The notes beneath the pieces were generated by a model. It was not told the DNA's origin, searched no databases, and saw only the letters and a program-made list of their open reading frames with translations. Shown one piece after another: positions 1 through 5,674 of a stretch of 6,116 nt of DNA (positions within the stretch are counted from its first letter, which is position 1; each line of letters begins with the position of its first letter). This stretch comes from an uncultured Rhodanobacteraceae bacterium (lineage in GTDB: Bacteria; Pseudomonadota; Gammaproteobacteria; Xanthomonadales; Ahniellaceae). The stretch is from positions 1-6,116 of the forward strand of contig CALMWD010000267.1 in the NCBI GenBank assembly GCA_937873105.1. The letters are read 5' to 3'. The position numbers and the translations under genes were made by a program.

Positions 1-67
1 CCGATGCCGGCACCGCCTCGCCGATCGTGTAGGAATCGCCGAGGGCGAGGTAGGTCGCCGCGCTCAC
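1..67 (-). CDS. SGNH/GDSL-family hydrolase, N-terminal fragment (continues beyond the left edge)
   Basis: Only the first 22 codons lie in the window, read from a GTG at 67-65. They encode a short lead followed by YLALGDSYTIGEAVP. This is the block I motif of SGNH/GDSL esterases and lipases, with the nucleophilic serine in GDS. A serine nucleophile attacking ester or acyl bonds is the family rule; the substrate cannot be told from this piece. The GTG overlaps the TGA stop of the upstream aminotransferase gene as GTGA, so the two are very likely one transcript with coupled translation. The GDS motif starts only 9 residues in, so there is no room for a signal peptide before it, and a cytoplasmic enzyme is likely if this start is right. 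The frame is open to base 1. Family call is fairly firm; the exact start is an inference. Confidence 0.72.
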   Translation of the reverse strand, partial: MSAATYLALGDSYTIGEAVPAS

Positions 68-1308
68 GCCACCGCCTGCTGCAGGTGCGCGGCGCGCGAG
101 GCGCGTTCGAGCGCGCGTTCGATGCGAGCGAAGACGTCGTCGACCAGTTCGGCCTGCGGCAGCAGGGTCAGGCGGAAGTGGGTGCGGTAGGGCACGTTGA
201 AGCTGCTGCCGGGCACGAGCAACACGTCCTCGGATTCGAGCAGTTCGAGCGCGAAACGGTGGTCGTCGAAGCCGGGCAGCAGAGTCGTGTCCACGCCCGG
301 GAAGGCATACAGCGCGCCGCTCGGTTCGACCAGCGTGAGGAAGCGACTGCGCGCGCAGGCCTCGACCACGGCGCGGCGCGTCGCATGCAGTCGACCGCCG
401 GGCGCGGTCAGCGCATCGATGGTGTTCGGGCCGAACAAGGCCGGCTGGATCGTCCACTGCGCGGTCACGTTGCTGCACAGGCGCAGCGCCGCCAGCAGGT
501 CGAGCGCATGGCGATAGTCCTGCGCACGCTTCAGGTAACCGGACAGGCTGAGCCAGCCGACGCGCCAGCCGCAGGCGCGATGCACCTTCGACAGGCCGGA
601 GAAGGTCAGGCACACGGTCTCGGTCGCGACCGTGGCCATCGGCACGAACGCGGCGCCGTCGTACAGGATCTCGTCGTAGATCTCGTCGGCCATCACCACC
701 AGGCGGTGGCGCGCGGCGAGTTCGGCGATCTGCTCGAGCAGGGCGCGCGGATACACGGCGCCGGTCGGGTTGTTCGGGTTGATCACGACGATGGCGCGCG
801 TGCGCGGCGTGATGCGCGCCTCGATGTCGGCGATGTCCGGCACGAAGCCGTGCTCGGGCCGACAGGGATAGTGCACGGCCTGGCCGCCGTTGAGGATGAC
901 GGCGGCGGTCCACAGCGGATAGTCGGGCGAGGGCACCAGCACCTCGTCGCCCGGATTGAGCAGGCCGCGCAGCGCAAGATCAATCAGTTCGGACACGCCG
1001 TTGCCGACGAAGACGCCGTCGGGCGACGCATTCGGGGCGCCGCGCGCGATCTCGCGCATCGCGATCGCCTCGCGTGCCGCGGCCAGGCCTTGCTGGTGGC
1101 AATACGGGTCGGACTTCGGCAGGTGTTCGCGGATCGCGTCGCGCAGGTGGGTCGGGGTCTCGAAGCCGAACAGGCCGGGATTGCCGATGTTGAGCTTCAC
1201 GATCTGCCGACCCTGCTGCTCCAGCTCCAGGGCGCGCCGGGCCAGTTCGCCGCGGATCTCGTAGCGGACTTCGGTCAGGCGCGTGGCGGTCTCGATCTGG
1301 TGCTGCAT
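64..1308 (-). CDS. alaA: PLP-dependent aminotransferase, AlaA-like (alanine/glutamate-pyruvate type)
   Basis: The 414-residue product is a fold-type I (class I/II) aminotransferase that moves amino groups between amino acids and 2-oxo acids in the cytoplasm. It resembles the E. coli glutamate-pyruvate transaminase AlaA (about 405 residues) across its length. Shared blocks include KLNIGNP (38-44), GNGVSELI (102-109), PDYPLWTAAV (128-137), NPNNPTGAVY (177-186) and DEIYD (208-212). The Schiff-base lysine is K241 in SGLSK, R249 should contact the PLP phosphate, and R379 in HFRLT should bind the substrate carboxylate. The ATG at 1308 was chosen because it matches the family length. The frame stays open back to 1446, giving 46 extra low-complexity residues unlike the family. 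No good Shine-Dalgarno precedes the start. The SGNH hydrolase gene follows with a GTGA overlap. Substrate assignment to alanine rests on similarity; valine or another amino acid is possible. Confidence 0.88.
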   Translation of the reverse strand: MQHQIETATRLTEVRYEIRGELARRALELEQQGRQIVKLNIGNPGLFGFETPTHLRDAIREHLPKSDPYCHQQGLAAAREAIAMREIARGAPNASPDGVFVGNGVSELIDLALRGLLNPGDEVLVPSPDYPLWTAAVILNGGQAVHYPCRPEHGFVPDIADIEARITPRTRAIVVINPNNPTGAVYPRALLEQIAELAARHRLVVMADEIYDEILYDGAAFVPMATVATETVCLTFSGLSKVHRACGWRVGWLSLSGYLKRAQDYRHALDLLAALRLCSNVTAQWTIQPALFGPNTIDALTAPGGRLHATRRAVVEACARSRFLTLVEPSGALYAFPGVDTTLLPGFDDHRFALELLESEDVLLVPGSSFNVPYRTHFRLTLLPQAELVDDVFARIERALERASRAAHLQQAVA

Positions 1309-1557
1309 GGGGTGCTCGTCGTGTCGTGATCTCGCCGGATCGTAACCAAGCGCAAACCGAGTGCGTGTTCCAGCCGCACCGAAAACCGCCTCGTCGCCGA
1401 ACTGCCCGCAGTTTGCCCGGCCCGGCCTGACCGCTTCCGGCCCCAACTCTCGTCACCCATGACCAATGGCGGGAAACCTTCCCTCTTCCCGCTTCATCTG
1501 AATGTGCGGCAACCAATACCGCGACATGACGTCCGGCCTATGGCGTCGAACTGTCAT

Positions 1558-1581
1558 GGTGTTATGGTTGCATACAACACC
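1558..1581. promoter_or_regulatory. Imperfect inverted repeat, candidate operator
   Basis: GGTGTT at 1558-1563 is matched by its exact complement AACACC at 1576-1581, with 12 bases between. One further pair (1565/1574) is also symmetric. A nested GTTG-N4-CAAC (1567-1578) lies inside. The repeat covers the best -10 candidate and ends immediately before the Shine-Dalgarno of the small protein gene. Such placement suits a dimeric repressor of the MarR or TetR kind, which often govern efflux adaptor genes. No regulator gene is in the window, so the binding protein is unknown. A 6-base-pair RNA hairpin is an alternative reading. Confidence 0.35.
1560..1568 (+). promoter_or_regulatory. Possible extended -10 promoter element
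   Basis: TG-T-TATGGT reads as an extended -10: the TG pair is at 1560-1561 and the hexamer at 1563-1568 matches TATAAT at four of six positions. There is no recognisable -35 box 16-18 bases upstream. A start of transcription near 1575 would leave a leader of about 20 bases containing the strong ribosome binding site. The location is sensible for the small protein-adaptor pair, but the match is weak. Confidence 0.25.
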
Positions 1582-1582
1582 G

Positions 1583-1590
1583 AAGGAGAG
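1583..1590 (+). promoter_or_regulatory. Strong Shine-Dalgarno that sets the start of the small protein
   Basis: AAGGAGAG lies with its AGGAG core six bases before the ATG at 1595. This decides the start against the upstream in-frame ATG at 1502, which has no such site and would add 31 residues reading across the inverted repeat. Confidence 0.8.
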
Positions 1591-1594
1591 CGTC

Positions 1595-1723
1595 ATGAAC
1601 GCGTTTGAGAAGGTCCTGTTCGAAGCCCTGATGGACGTGATGGACAAGGTCTGGCACGACACCGAAGCCGAGGCCCGGACCGCCGCCGACGTCGCCCACG
1701 AGACCGAAACCGAGTATCACTGA
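1595..1723 (+). CDS. Acidic 42-residue small protein, unknown function
   Basis: I do not recognise this protein. It has 42 residues, beginning MNAFEKVLFEALMDVMDKVW. Residues 4-20 alternate hydrophobic and charged positions and could form an amphipathic helix. The second half is rich in Glu, Asp, Thr and Ala and ends in Tyr-His. I count eleven acidic residues against three Lys/Arg and three His, so it is strongly negative. There is no signal peptide, transmembrane segment or cysteine. Support for it being real is its near-ideal Shine-Dalgarno and its junction with the next gene: its TGA is followed by one base and then the adaptor's ATG, which has no clear ribosome binding site of its own. It may act as a translated leader that delivers ribosomes to the adaptor gene, or as a small partner protein. 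Neither role is shown by sequence. Confidence 0.66.
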   Translation: MNAFEKVLFEALMDVMDKVWHDTEAEARTAADVAHETETEYH

Positions 1724-1724
1724 C

Positions 1725-2816
1725 ATGCGCAAGTTGCTGATTTCAATCGCGATTGCCTCGCTGCTCGGGGCCGGCCTGAGCGGCTGCAGCCAGAGCGACG
1801 CCAAGCCGGCTGCCGCCGCCGACGGCATCGACACGGCGGTCGCGGTGGAAGCCGTGCAGCCGAAACGGGGCGAGCTGGTGCGCAGTTTCACCGGCACCGC
1901 CACCCTGGCCGCCGAGCGCGCCGCCAGCCTGGTCAGCGAGAACGGTGGCGAGGTGCTCAAGATCTACGTCGAGGAAGGCGACCGCGTCGTCGCCGGCCAG
2001 GTGCTGGCGCGCATCGACGGCGAACGCGCCCGCCTGGCCTTGGCCCAAACCCACAGCGTGGCCAAGCGCCTCGACCACGAGGCCGAGCGCGCCCACCTGC
2101 TGCTCGACAAGCACATGATCGCCGCCGACGCCGCCGAGCGCGCGCGCTTCGAACGCGACGCCCAGCGCGCCGCGGTCGACCTGGCCGCGCTGAGCCTGAG
2201 CAAGAGCGAGATCCGCGCGCCCTACGCCGGCGTCATCACCCGCCGCCACATCAAGCAGGGCCAGTGGCTGGCCCCGAACGGCCCGGCCTTCGAGATCGCC
2301 GACTTCGACGACCTCGTCGCCGACCTGCCGGTGCCCGAGAAGGAACTGGCCGGCCTGAGCGCCGGACAGCCGGTCGCGATCCGTGCCGACGCCTTCCGCG
2401 ACGGCGAGTTCATCGGCACGGTCGAACGCATCGGCGCCGTGGTCGACGCCGCCAGCGGCACCGCCAACGTGCGCATCGACGTCGAGGAAGCCGACACGCC
2501 GCTGCGCCCGGGCCAGTTCGTGCGCATCGCGATCGAGCGCGAACGCATCGCCGACGCGCTGCTGCTGCCGAAGTCGGCGGTGATGATGGACGGCCGCCGC
2601 GCCGCAGTGTTCGCAATCGCCGACGGCAAGGCGCATCGCCAGCCGGTCGTGCTCGGCGGCGAACAGGACGGCTGGGTGCAGTTGCTCGACGGCCTCGCGC
2701 CCGACGCCCAGGTGGTCAGCCTGGGCCAGGCCCAGCTCAGCGACGGCGACCCGGTCACGATCGTGAACCGCACCTCCGCCAACCTGGTGCCGGACGCGGC
2801 GCGCAGCGCGCCCTGA
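1725..2816 (+). CDS. RND/HlyD-type periplasmic adaptor lipoprotein (membrane fusion protein)
   Basis: The 363-residue product has the full layout of an efflux adaptor, the periplasmic bridge between an inner-membrane pump and an outer-membrane channel. An N-terminal signal ends in the lipobox LSGC, with C21 the predicted lipidated residue. The first half of the barrel-sandwich (lipoyl-like) domain is at about 68-98 (GGEVLKIYVEEGDRVVAGQVL). A short alpha-hairpin spans about 100-157. The second half at about 160-192 contains the hallmark IRAPYAGVITRR. A beta-barrel follows at about 197-270 (LRPGQFVRI) and a membrane-proximal domain at 275-348. The residue after the cysteine is Ser, not the Asp seen in AcrA, so inner-membrane retention by the E. 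coli '+2' rule is not indicated. Start is at 1725, one base after the small protein gene, with no clear Shine-Dalgarno, so coupling is likely. Unusually, no pump gene follows. The exported compound cannot be inferred. Confidence 0.88.
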   Translation: MRKLLISIAIASLLGAGLSGCSQSDAKPAAAADGIDTAVAVEAVQPKRGELVRSFTGTATLAAERAASLVSENGGEVLKIYVEEGDRVVAGQVLARIDGERARLALAQTHSVAKRLDHEAERAHLLLDKHMIAADAAERARFERDAQRAAVDLAALSLSKSEIRAPYAGVITRRHIKQGQWLAPNGPAFEIADFDDLVADLPVPEKELAGLSAGQPVAIRADAFRDGEFIGTVERIGAVVDAASGTANVRIDVEEADTPLRPGQFVRIAIERERIADALLLPKSAVMMDGRRAAVFAIADGKAHRQPVVLGGEQDGWVQLLDGLAPDAQVVSLGQAQLSDGDPVTIVNRTSANLVPDAARSAP

Positions 2817-2829
2817 GTTCCCCCAAGGC

Positions 2830-2860
2830 CGCGGGTACAGGGATGGTGCCCGCGCCCTTT
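2830..2860 (+). terminator. Hairpin terminator after the adaptor gene
   Basis: Bases 2830-2838 pair with 2846-2854 as a nine-base-pair GC-rich stem (one G-U pair) around a seven-base loop, followed by CCCTTT. It starts 14 bases after the adaptor stop and ends at the stop codon of the convergent DUF4345-like gene. The T run is short, so it may be a modest rho-independent terminator. On the minus strand the stem lacks a T run. Confidence 0.55.
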
Positions 2861-3255
2861 CAGCGTTTGCGTTGGCGCGACAGTGCCCGCAAGGCCAGCA
2901 TGGACAGCACCGCGAAGCCGATCTCGGTGGCGGCGGCGAAGCGCAGGAAGAACGAATCGCTGCCGTCGATGGCCATGCCGGCCAGGCGCGTGAGGCCGAT
3001 CGCCCCGTAACACGCCAGGGTCAGCCACAAGCCGTCGCTCCAGCGCGACGCGCGTGTCGCGCAATACACGATGAGCGCCCCGAGGGCCACCTCGACACCG
3101 CCGTAGAAAGCGCGCAGTTCGGTGGCCGCGATCGCGCCTGCGGTGACGACCCCGGCGAGCGCCAGCGTGTCCGTCGGCGCGATCAGGAAGGCGATGCCGA
3201 AGCCGAGGAAACTCAGGCCGGACAGCGCCAGCAACAGCGAGATCAGGATGCGCAT
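2860..3255 (-). CDS. DUF4345-like four-helix membrane protein
   Basis: The 131-residue product is almost entirely hydrophobic, with four likely transmembrane helices at about 3-26, 47-67, 74-95 and 102-124, and a basic C-terminus (SRQRKR) that probably faces the cytoplasm. The block TELRAFYGGVEVALG (45-59), followed later by TRLAGMAIDG (89-98), is the pattern I associate with DUF4345, an inner-membrane family of unknown function. The ATG at 3255 was chosen over one at 3339 because a GGAGGTG Shine-Dalgarno sits directly before it and the hydrophobic first helix begins at once. The longer form would add 28 hydrophilic residues and run across the rsgA start. The gene is convergent with the adaptor gene and divergent from rsgA. 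No function can be assigned. Confidence 0.8.
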   Translation of the reverse strand: MRILISLLLALSGLSFLGFGIAFLIAPTDTLALAGVVTAGAIAATELRAFYGGVEVALGALIVYCATRASRWSDGLWLTLACYGAIGLTRLAGMAIDGSDSFFLRFAAATEIGFAVLSMLALRALSRQRKR

Positions 3256-3258
3256 GCT

Positions 3259-3265
3259 CACCTCC
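3259..3265 (-). promoter_or_regulatory. Shine-Dalgarno of the DUF4345-like gene
   Basis: Read on the minus strand this is GGAGGTG, with GGAGG ending five bases before the ATG at 3255. It is among the best ribosome binding sites in the window and fixes the start of this gene. Confidence 0.78.
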
Positions 3266-3317
3266 AGGGCCGAGCTTACGCCCGCCGCGGTGAAGTGCGC
3301 GCATGCGCCGGCCTGCC

Positions 3318-3323
3318 TACAAT
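3318..3323 (+). promoter_or_regulatory. -10 promoter element of rsgA (leaderless transcript likely)
   Basis: TACAAT matches the sigma-70 -10 consensus at five of six positions. Its last base is six bases before the A of the rsgA ATG at 3330, which places the expected transcription start on or next to that A. There is no Shine-Dalgarno before the ATG, which agrees with a leaderless mRNA. The -35 region is poor and overlaps a perfect palindrome, GCGCATGCGC (3299-3308). Confidence 0.55.
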
Positions 3324-3329
3324 CGCGCC

Positions 3330-4409
3330 ATGACTCCACCCGAACCCACCGTGCCGCTGCGCCGCATCGGCTGGCGCGAGCCCAGCCTCCCGCCGCCGCC
3401 GTTCCCCGAGGCGAAGCTGGCGCGGGTGATCGTGCAGCATCGCAACGCCTTCGAGGTGCATGACGGCACCGCGGTGTTGTGGGCGCGCACGAAATCTTCG
3501 GCGCGGCGCAAGGACCGCGAGGACGCGATCCGCCCCTCGGTCGGCGACTGGGTTTGGATGAGCCCGGCGATCAACGAGGAATGGCAGATCGAAGCGCTGC
3601 TGCCGCGTCGCAGCCAGTTGCGCCGCGTCGCCGCTGGCGAGACCGGGCGCGAGCAGATCATCGCCGCCAACATCGACACCGTGCTGATCGTCTGCGGGCT
3701 CGACGGCGACTACAACCCGCGCCGCATCGAACGTTACCTCGCCATCGTCGGTGAATCCGGCGCCACGCCGGTCATTGTGCTGACCAAGGCCGACCGGGCC
3801 GAGGACCTCGCCGCCAAGCGCGCCGAAGTGCAGCAGCTCGCCGGCGCCCATGCCGCGGTGTACGCGATCAATGCCAAGGACCGCGACGAGGTCGCCTTGT
3901 TGTCCGGCTGGATGCGGCCCGGCGACACCCTGGTCCTGGTCGGGTCGAGCGGCGCCGGCAAGTCGACGCTGACGAACACCCTGCTCGGCACCGAAAAGAT
4001 GCGCACCGGCGAAGTGCGCGAGCACGATTCGCGCGGTCGCCACACCACGACCTGGCGCGCCCTGATCGAATTGCCGGGCGGCGCCTGCATCATCGACACG
4101 CCGGGCATGCGCGAGATCAAGCTCACCGGCGAAGAGGCGGTCGAGGAGACCAGTTTCGCCGACATCGAGGACCTGACCGGCCAGTGCCGCTTCCGCGACT
4201 GCGCGCACGGCAAGGAGCCGGGCTGCGCCGTGCGTGCGGCGATCGAGGACGGGCGCATCGCGGCCGAGCGCTACGCGAACTACCTCAAGCTCAAGGCCGA
4301 ACGCGACGCCGCGCGCGCGCGCGCCAACGATCCGGCCAAACGCGCCGCCGCCCGCGTCCAGCAGAAGGCGCTCGGCGCGCGACTGGTCGACAAGTACGGC
4401 AAGCGCTGA
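3330..4409 (+). CDS. rsgA: Small ribosomal subunit biogenesis GTPase RsgA (YjeQ)
   Basis: The 359-residue product is RsgA, the GTPase that binds the immature 30S subunit late in assembly, checks the decoding centre and releases other assembly factors. An N-terminal OB-fold covers about 27-100 and includes VGDWVW and LPRRSQLRR. The GTPase motifs come in the permuted order that defines the family: G4 TKAD (152-155), then the P-loop GSSGAGKS (205-212), the switch segment RHTTT (237-241), then G3 DTPG (256-259). A zinc finger follows with C286, C291, H293 and C299 in the expected C-x4-C-x-H-x5-C spacing. The C-terminus is a long basic helix that fits rRNA contact. All key residues are present. 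The ATG at 3330 was preferred over one at 3303, which would lie upstream of the -10 box. The stop overlaps the start of the next gene as TGATG. Confidence 0.96.
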   Translation: MTPPEPTVPLRRIGWREPSLPPPPFPEAKLARVIVQHRNAFEVHDGTAVLWARTKSSARRKDREDAIRPSVGDWVWMSPAINEEWQIEALLPRRSQLRRVAAGETGREQIIAANIDTVLIVCGLDGDYNPRRIERYLAIVGESGATPVIVLTKADRAEDLAAKRAEVQQLAGAHAAVYAINAKDRDEVALLSGWMRPGDTLVLVGSSGAGKSTLTNTLLGTEKMRTGEVREHDSRGRHTTTWRALIELPGGACIIDTPGMREIKLTGEEAVEETSFADIEDLTGQCRFRDCAHGKEPGCAVRAAIEDGRIAAERYANYLKLKAERDAARARANDPAKRAAARVQQKALGARLVDKYGKR

Positions 4410-5674
4410 TGCACGACCCCGCCGACCTCGCCTACTTCGCGGCGCTGGATCGGCGCCTGGTCGAGGCGGTGCGCGGCATTCGCCTGCTCGAAGCGATCAG
4501 CTGGCCGGCCTCGGCACAACGCAGGTTCCTGTCGCGCTGGCACGGCGGTCGCCTCGAACTGCCGAAGATCGACTACGCCGAATACGACTACAGCGCGGTG
4601 CGCGAGGAACTGGACGCGATCCAGCACGAGGCGCGCGCGGCCGAGGACCACCCGATCGGCGGCTACGTGCGGCGCACGGCCGAGTCCTGGGAGATCGCCA
4701 CGCGCTTGCTGGAGTCGGTGGGCACCCGCGACGTCGGCGTGCACTCGGCGGCGCTGTACGGCAAGCCCGGCGACTTCCTGCCCGGTTCCGACTACCACAA
4801 CATCGACGCCGCCCGGCATTTCATCGACCTGGCCGACGAGCTGTCGAAGGAACTGGCGACCGTCGAGGCCGATTACGTGATCTCGGCCGGCACCATGCAG
4901 GAAGAGCTGCAGGATCGGCTCGATGCCTTCTTCGTGCACCACCACGTGCGCGTCGAGATCGATCCGAAACTCACCGCGAAGGCGGCCGCCGGCACCACGC
5001 GCATTCGTTTGCGCGCCGATACCGGCTTCACCGAATACGACCGCCACCAGTTGCTCGAACACGAGGCCTTCGTGCATTCGCTGACCGCGCTGAACGGTCG
5101 CGCGCAGCCGCATCTGGCCTCGATGGCGCGCAACTCGCCGCGCATCACCGCGACCCAGGAAGGCCTGGCGACCTTCGCCGAACTGATCACCGGCGCCATC
5201 GACATCCAGCGCATGAAGCGCATCTCGCTGCGCATCCTCGCCATCGACCTGGCCCAGAACGGCGCCGACTTCATCGAGGTGTTCCGCTTCTTCCTCGACG
5301 CCGGCCAGAACGAGCACGACAGCTTCGCCTCGGCCGCACGCATCTTCCGCGGCGTGCCGGTCGAGGGCGGCGCCGCCTTCACCAAGGACACGGTCTACCT
5401 GCACGGCCTGCTCTCGGTGCACACCTTCTTCCGCTGGGCGCTGAAGCAGCAGAAGCTGAAACTGTGCCGCAACCTGTTCGCCGGCAAGATGACCCTGCAC
5501 GATGTCATCGCGCTCGAACCCTGGTTCGACAACGGCTACATCGCGCCGCCGCTGTACCTGCCGCCCTGGGTGCAGAAGGCCAACGGCCTCGCCGGCATGC
5601 TCGCGTTCTCGCTGTTCGCCAACAAGATCCGCCTCGACCGCGTCGAAGCCTTCGACCTCAGCCTGGGCGCTTGA
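4409..5674 (+). CDS. QEGLA-motif (DUF1704) protein, predicted zinc carboxypeptidase related to MATCAP
   Basis: The 421-residue product belongs to the family annotated as 'flavohemoglobin expression-modulating QEGLA motif protein' (TIGR02421/DUF1704, recalled rather than searched). The name-giving QEGLA is at 250-254. HEAFVH at 218-223 is an HExxxH motif. With E251 it gives two histidines and a glutamate 28 residues later, matching the zinc ligands I recall for eukaryotic MATCAP, a tyrosine carboxypeptidase that also carries DUF1704. E219 would be the catalytic base. Later conserved-looking segments are TKDTVYLHGL (325-334), possibly lining the pocket, and PPLYLPPW (380-387). No signal peptide or membrane helix is seen, so it is probably cytoplasmic. 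The ATG at 4409 shares its A with the rsgA stop (TGATG), indicating one mRNA and coupled translation. Family is firm; peptidase activity is an inference and the substrate is unknown. Upstream in-frame residues (from 4184) only shadow rsgA. Confidence 0.9.
   Translation: MHDPADLAYFAALDRRLVEAVRGIRLLEAISWPASAQRRFLSRWHGGRLELPKIDYAEYDYSAVREELDAIQHEARAAEDHPIGGYVRRTAESWEIATRLLESVGTRDVGVHSAALYGKPGDFLPGSDYHNIDAARHFIDLADELSKELATVEADYVISAGTMQEELQDRLDAFFVHHHVRVEIDPKLTAKAAAGTTRIRLRADTGFTEYDRHQLLEHEAFVHSLTALNGRAQPHLASMARNSPRITATQEGLATFAELITGAIDIQRMKRISLRILAIDLAQNGADFIEVFRFFLDAGQNEHDSFASAARIFRGVPVEGGAAFTKDTVYLHGLLSVHTFFRWALKQQKLKLCRNLFAGKMTLHDVIALEPWFDNGYIAPPLYLPPWVQKANGLAGMLAFSLFANKIRLDRVEAFDLSLGA

Larger units (their letters stand above)
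1309..1594. other. Divergent intergenic region
   Basis: These 286 bases separate the minus-strand aminotransferase gene from the plus-strand small protein gene. The part near the aminotransferase (1309-1446) is open in that gene's frame but does not look coding. I found no convincing promoter for it. A weak minus-strand -10-like TACGAT (plus bases 1339-1344) has no matching -35. The right end holds the inverted repeat, the possible promoter and the ribosome binding site listed separately. CATGAC (1525-1530) and its complement GTCATG (1553-1558) form another 6-base inverted pair, but with a 22-base spacer this may be chance. No RNA gene was recognised. Confidence 0.6.

Noticed and set aside
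4..1329. 441-codon open frame on the plus strand opposite the aminotransferase gene
   Set aside because: It is the antisense shadow of a clear AlaA-like gene. Its translation is Arg/Gly/Gln/His-rich with no recognisable motif, as expected from high-GC codon bias.
1309..1446. Longer N-terminus of the aminotransferase from an ATG at 1446
   Set aside because: The added 46 residues do not resemble the family, and the shorter form already matches the usual length. It stays possible because no strong ribosome binding site marks the ATG at 1308.
1525..1558. CATGAC/GTCATG inverted pair with a 22-base spacer
   Set aside because: Six-base arms this far apart are easily found by chance, and they do not frame any promoter element.
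1502..1594. Upstream in-frame ATG extending the small protein to 73 residues
   Set aside because: It has no ribosome binding site and would read through the inverted repeat and promoter candidate, while the ATG at 1595 has a near-ideal site.
2222..3304. 360-codon minus-strand frame spanning the adaptor end and the DUF4345-like gene
   Set aside because: It runs through the terminator and both supported genes in other frames and has no domain.
3299..3308. Ten-base palindrome GCGCATGCGC upstream of rsgA
   Set aside because: GC-only palindromes are frequent in DNA of this composition. Its place over the rsgA -35 region is suggestive, but on its own too weak to call an operator.
4280..5500. 406-codon open frame on the minus strand opposite the QEGLA gene
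   Set aside because: It is antisense to a gene with family motifs, has no motif of its own and runs into the rsgA tail.
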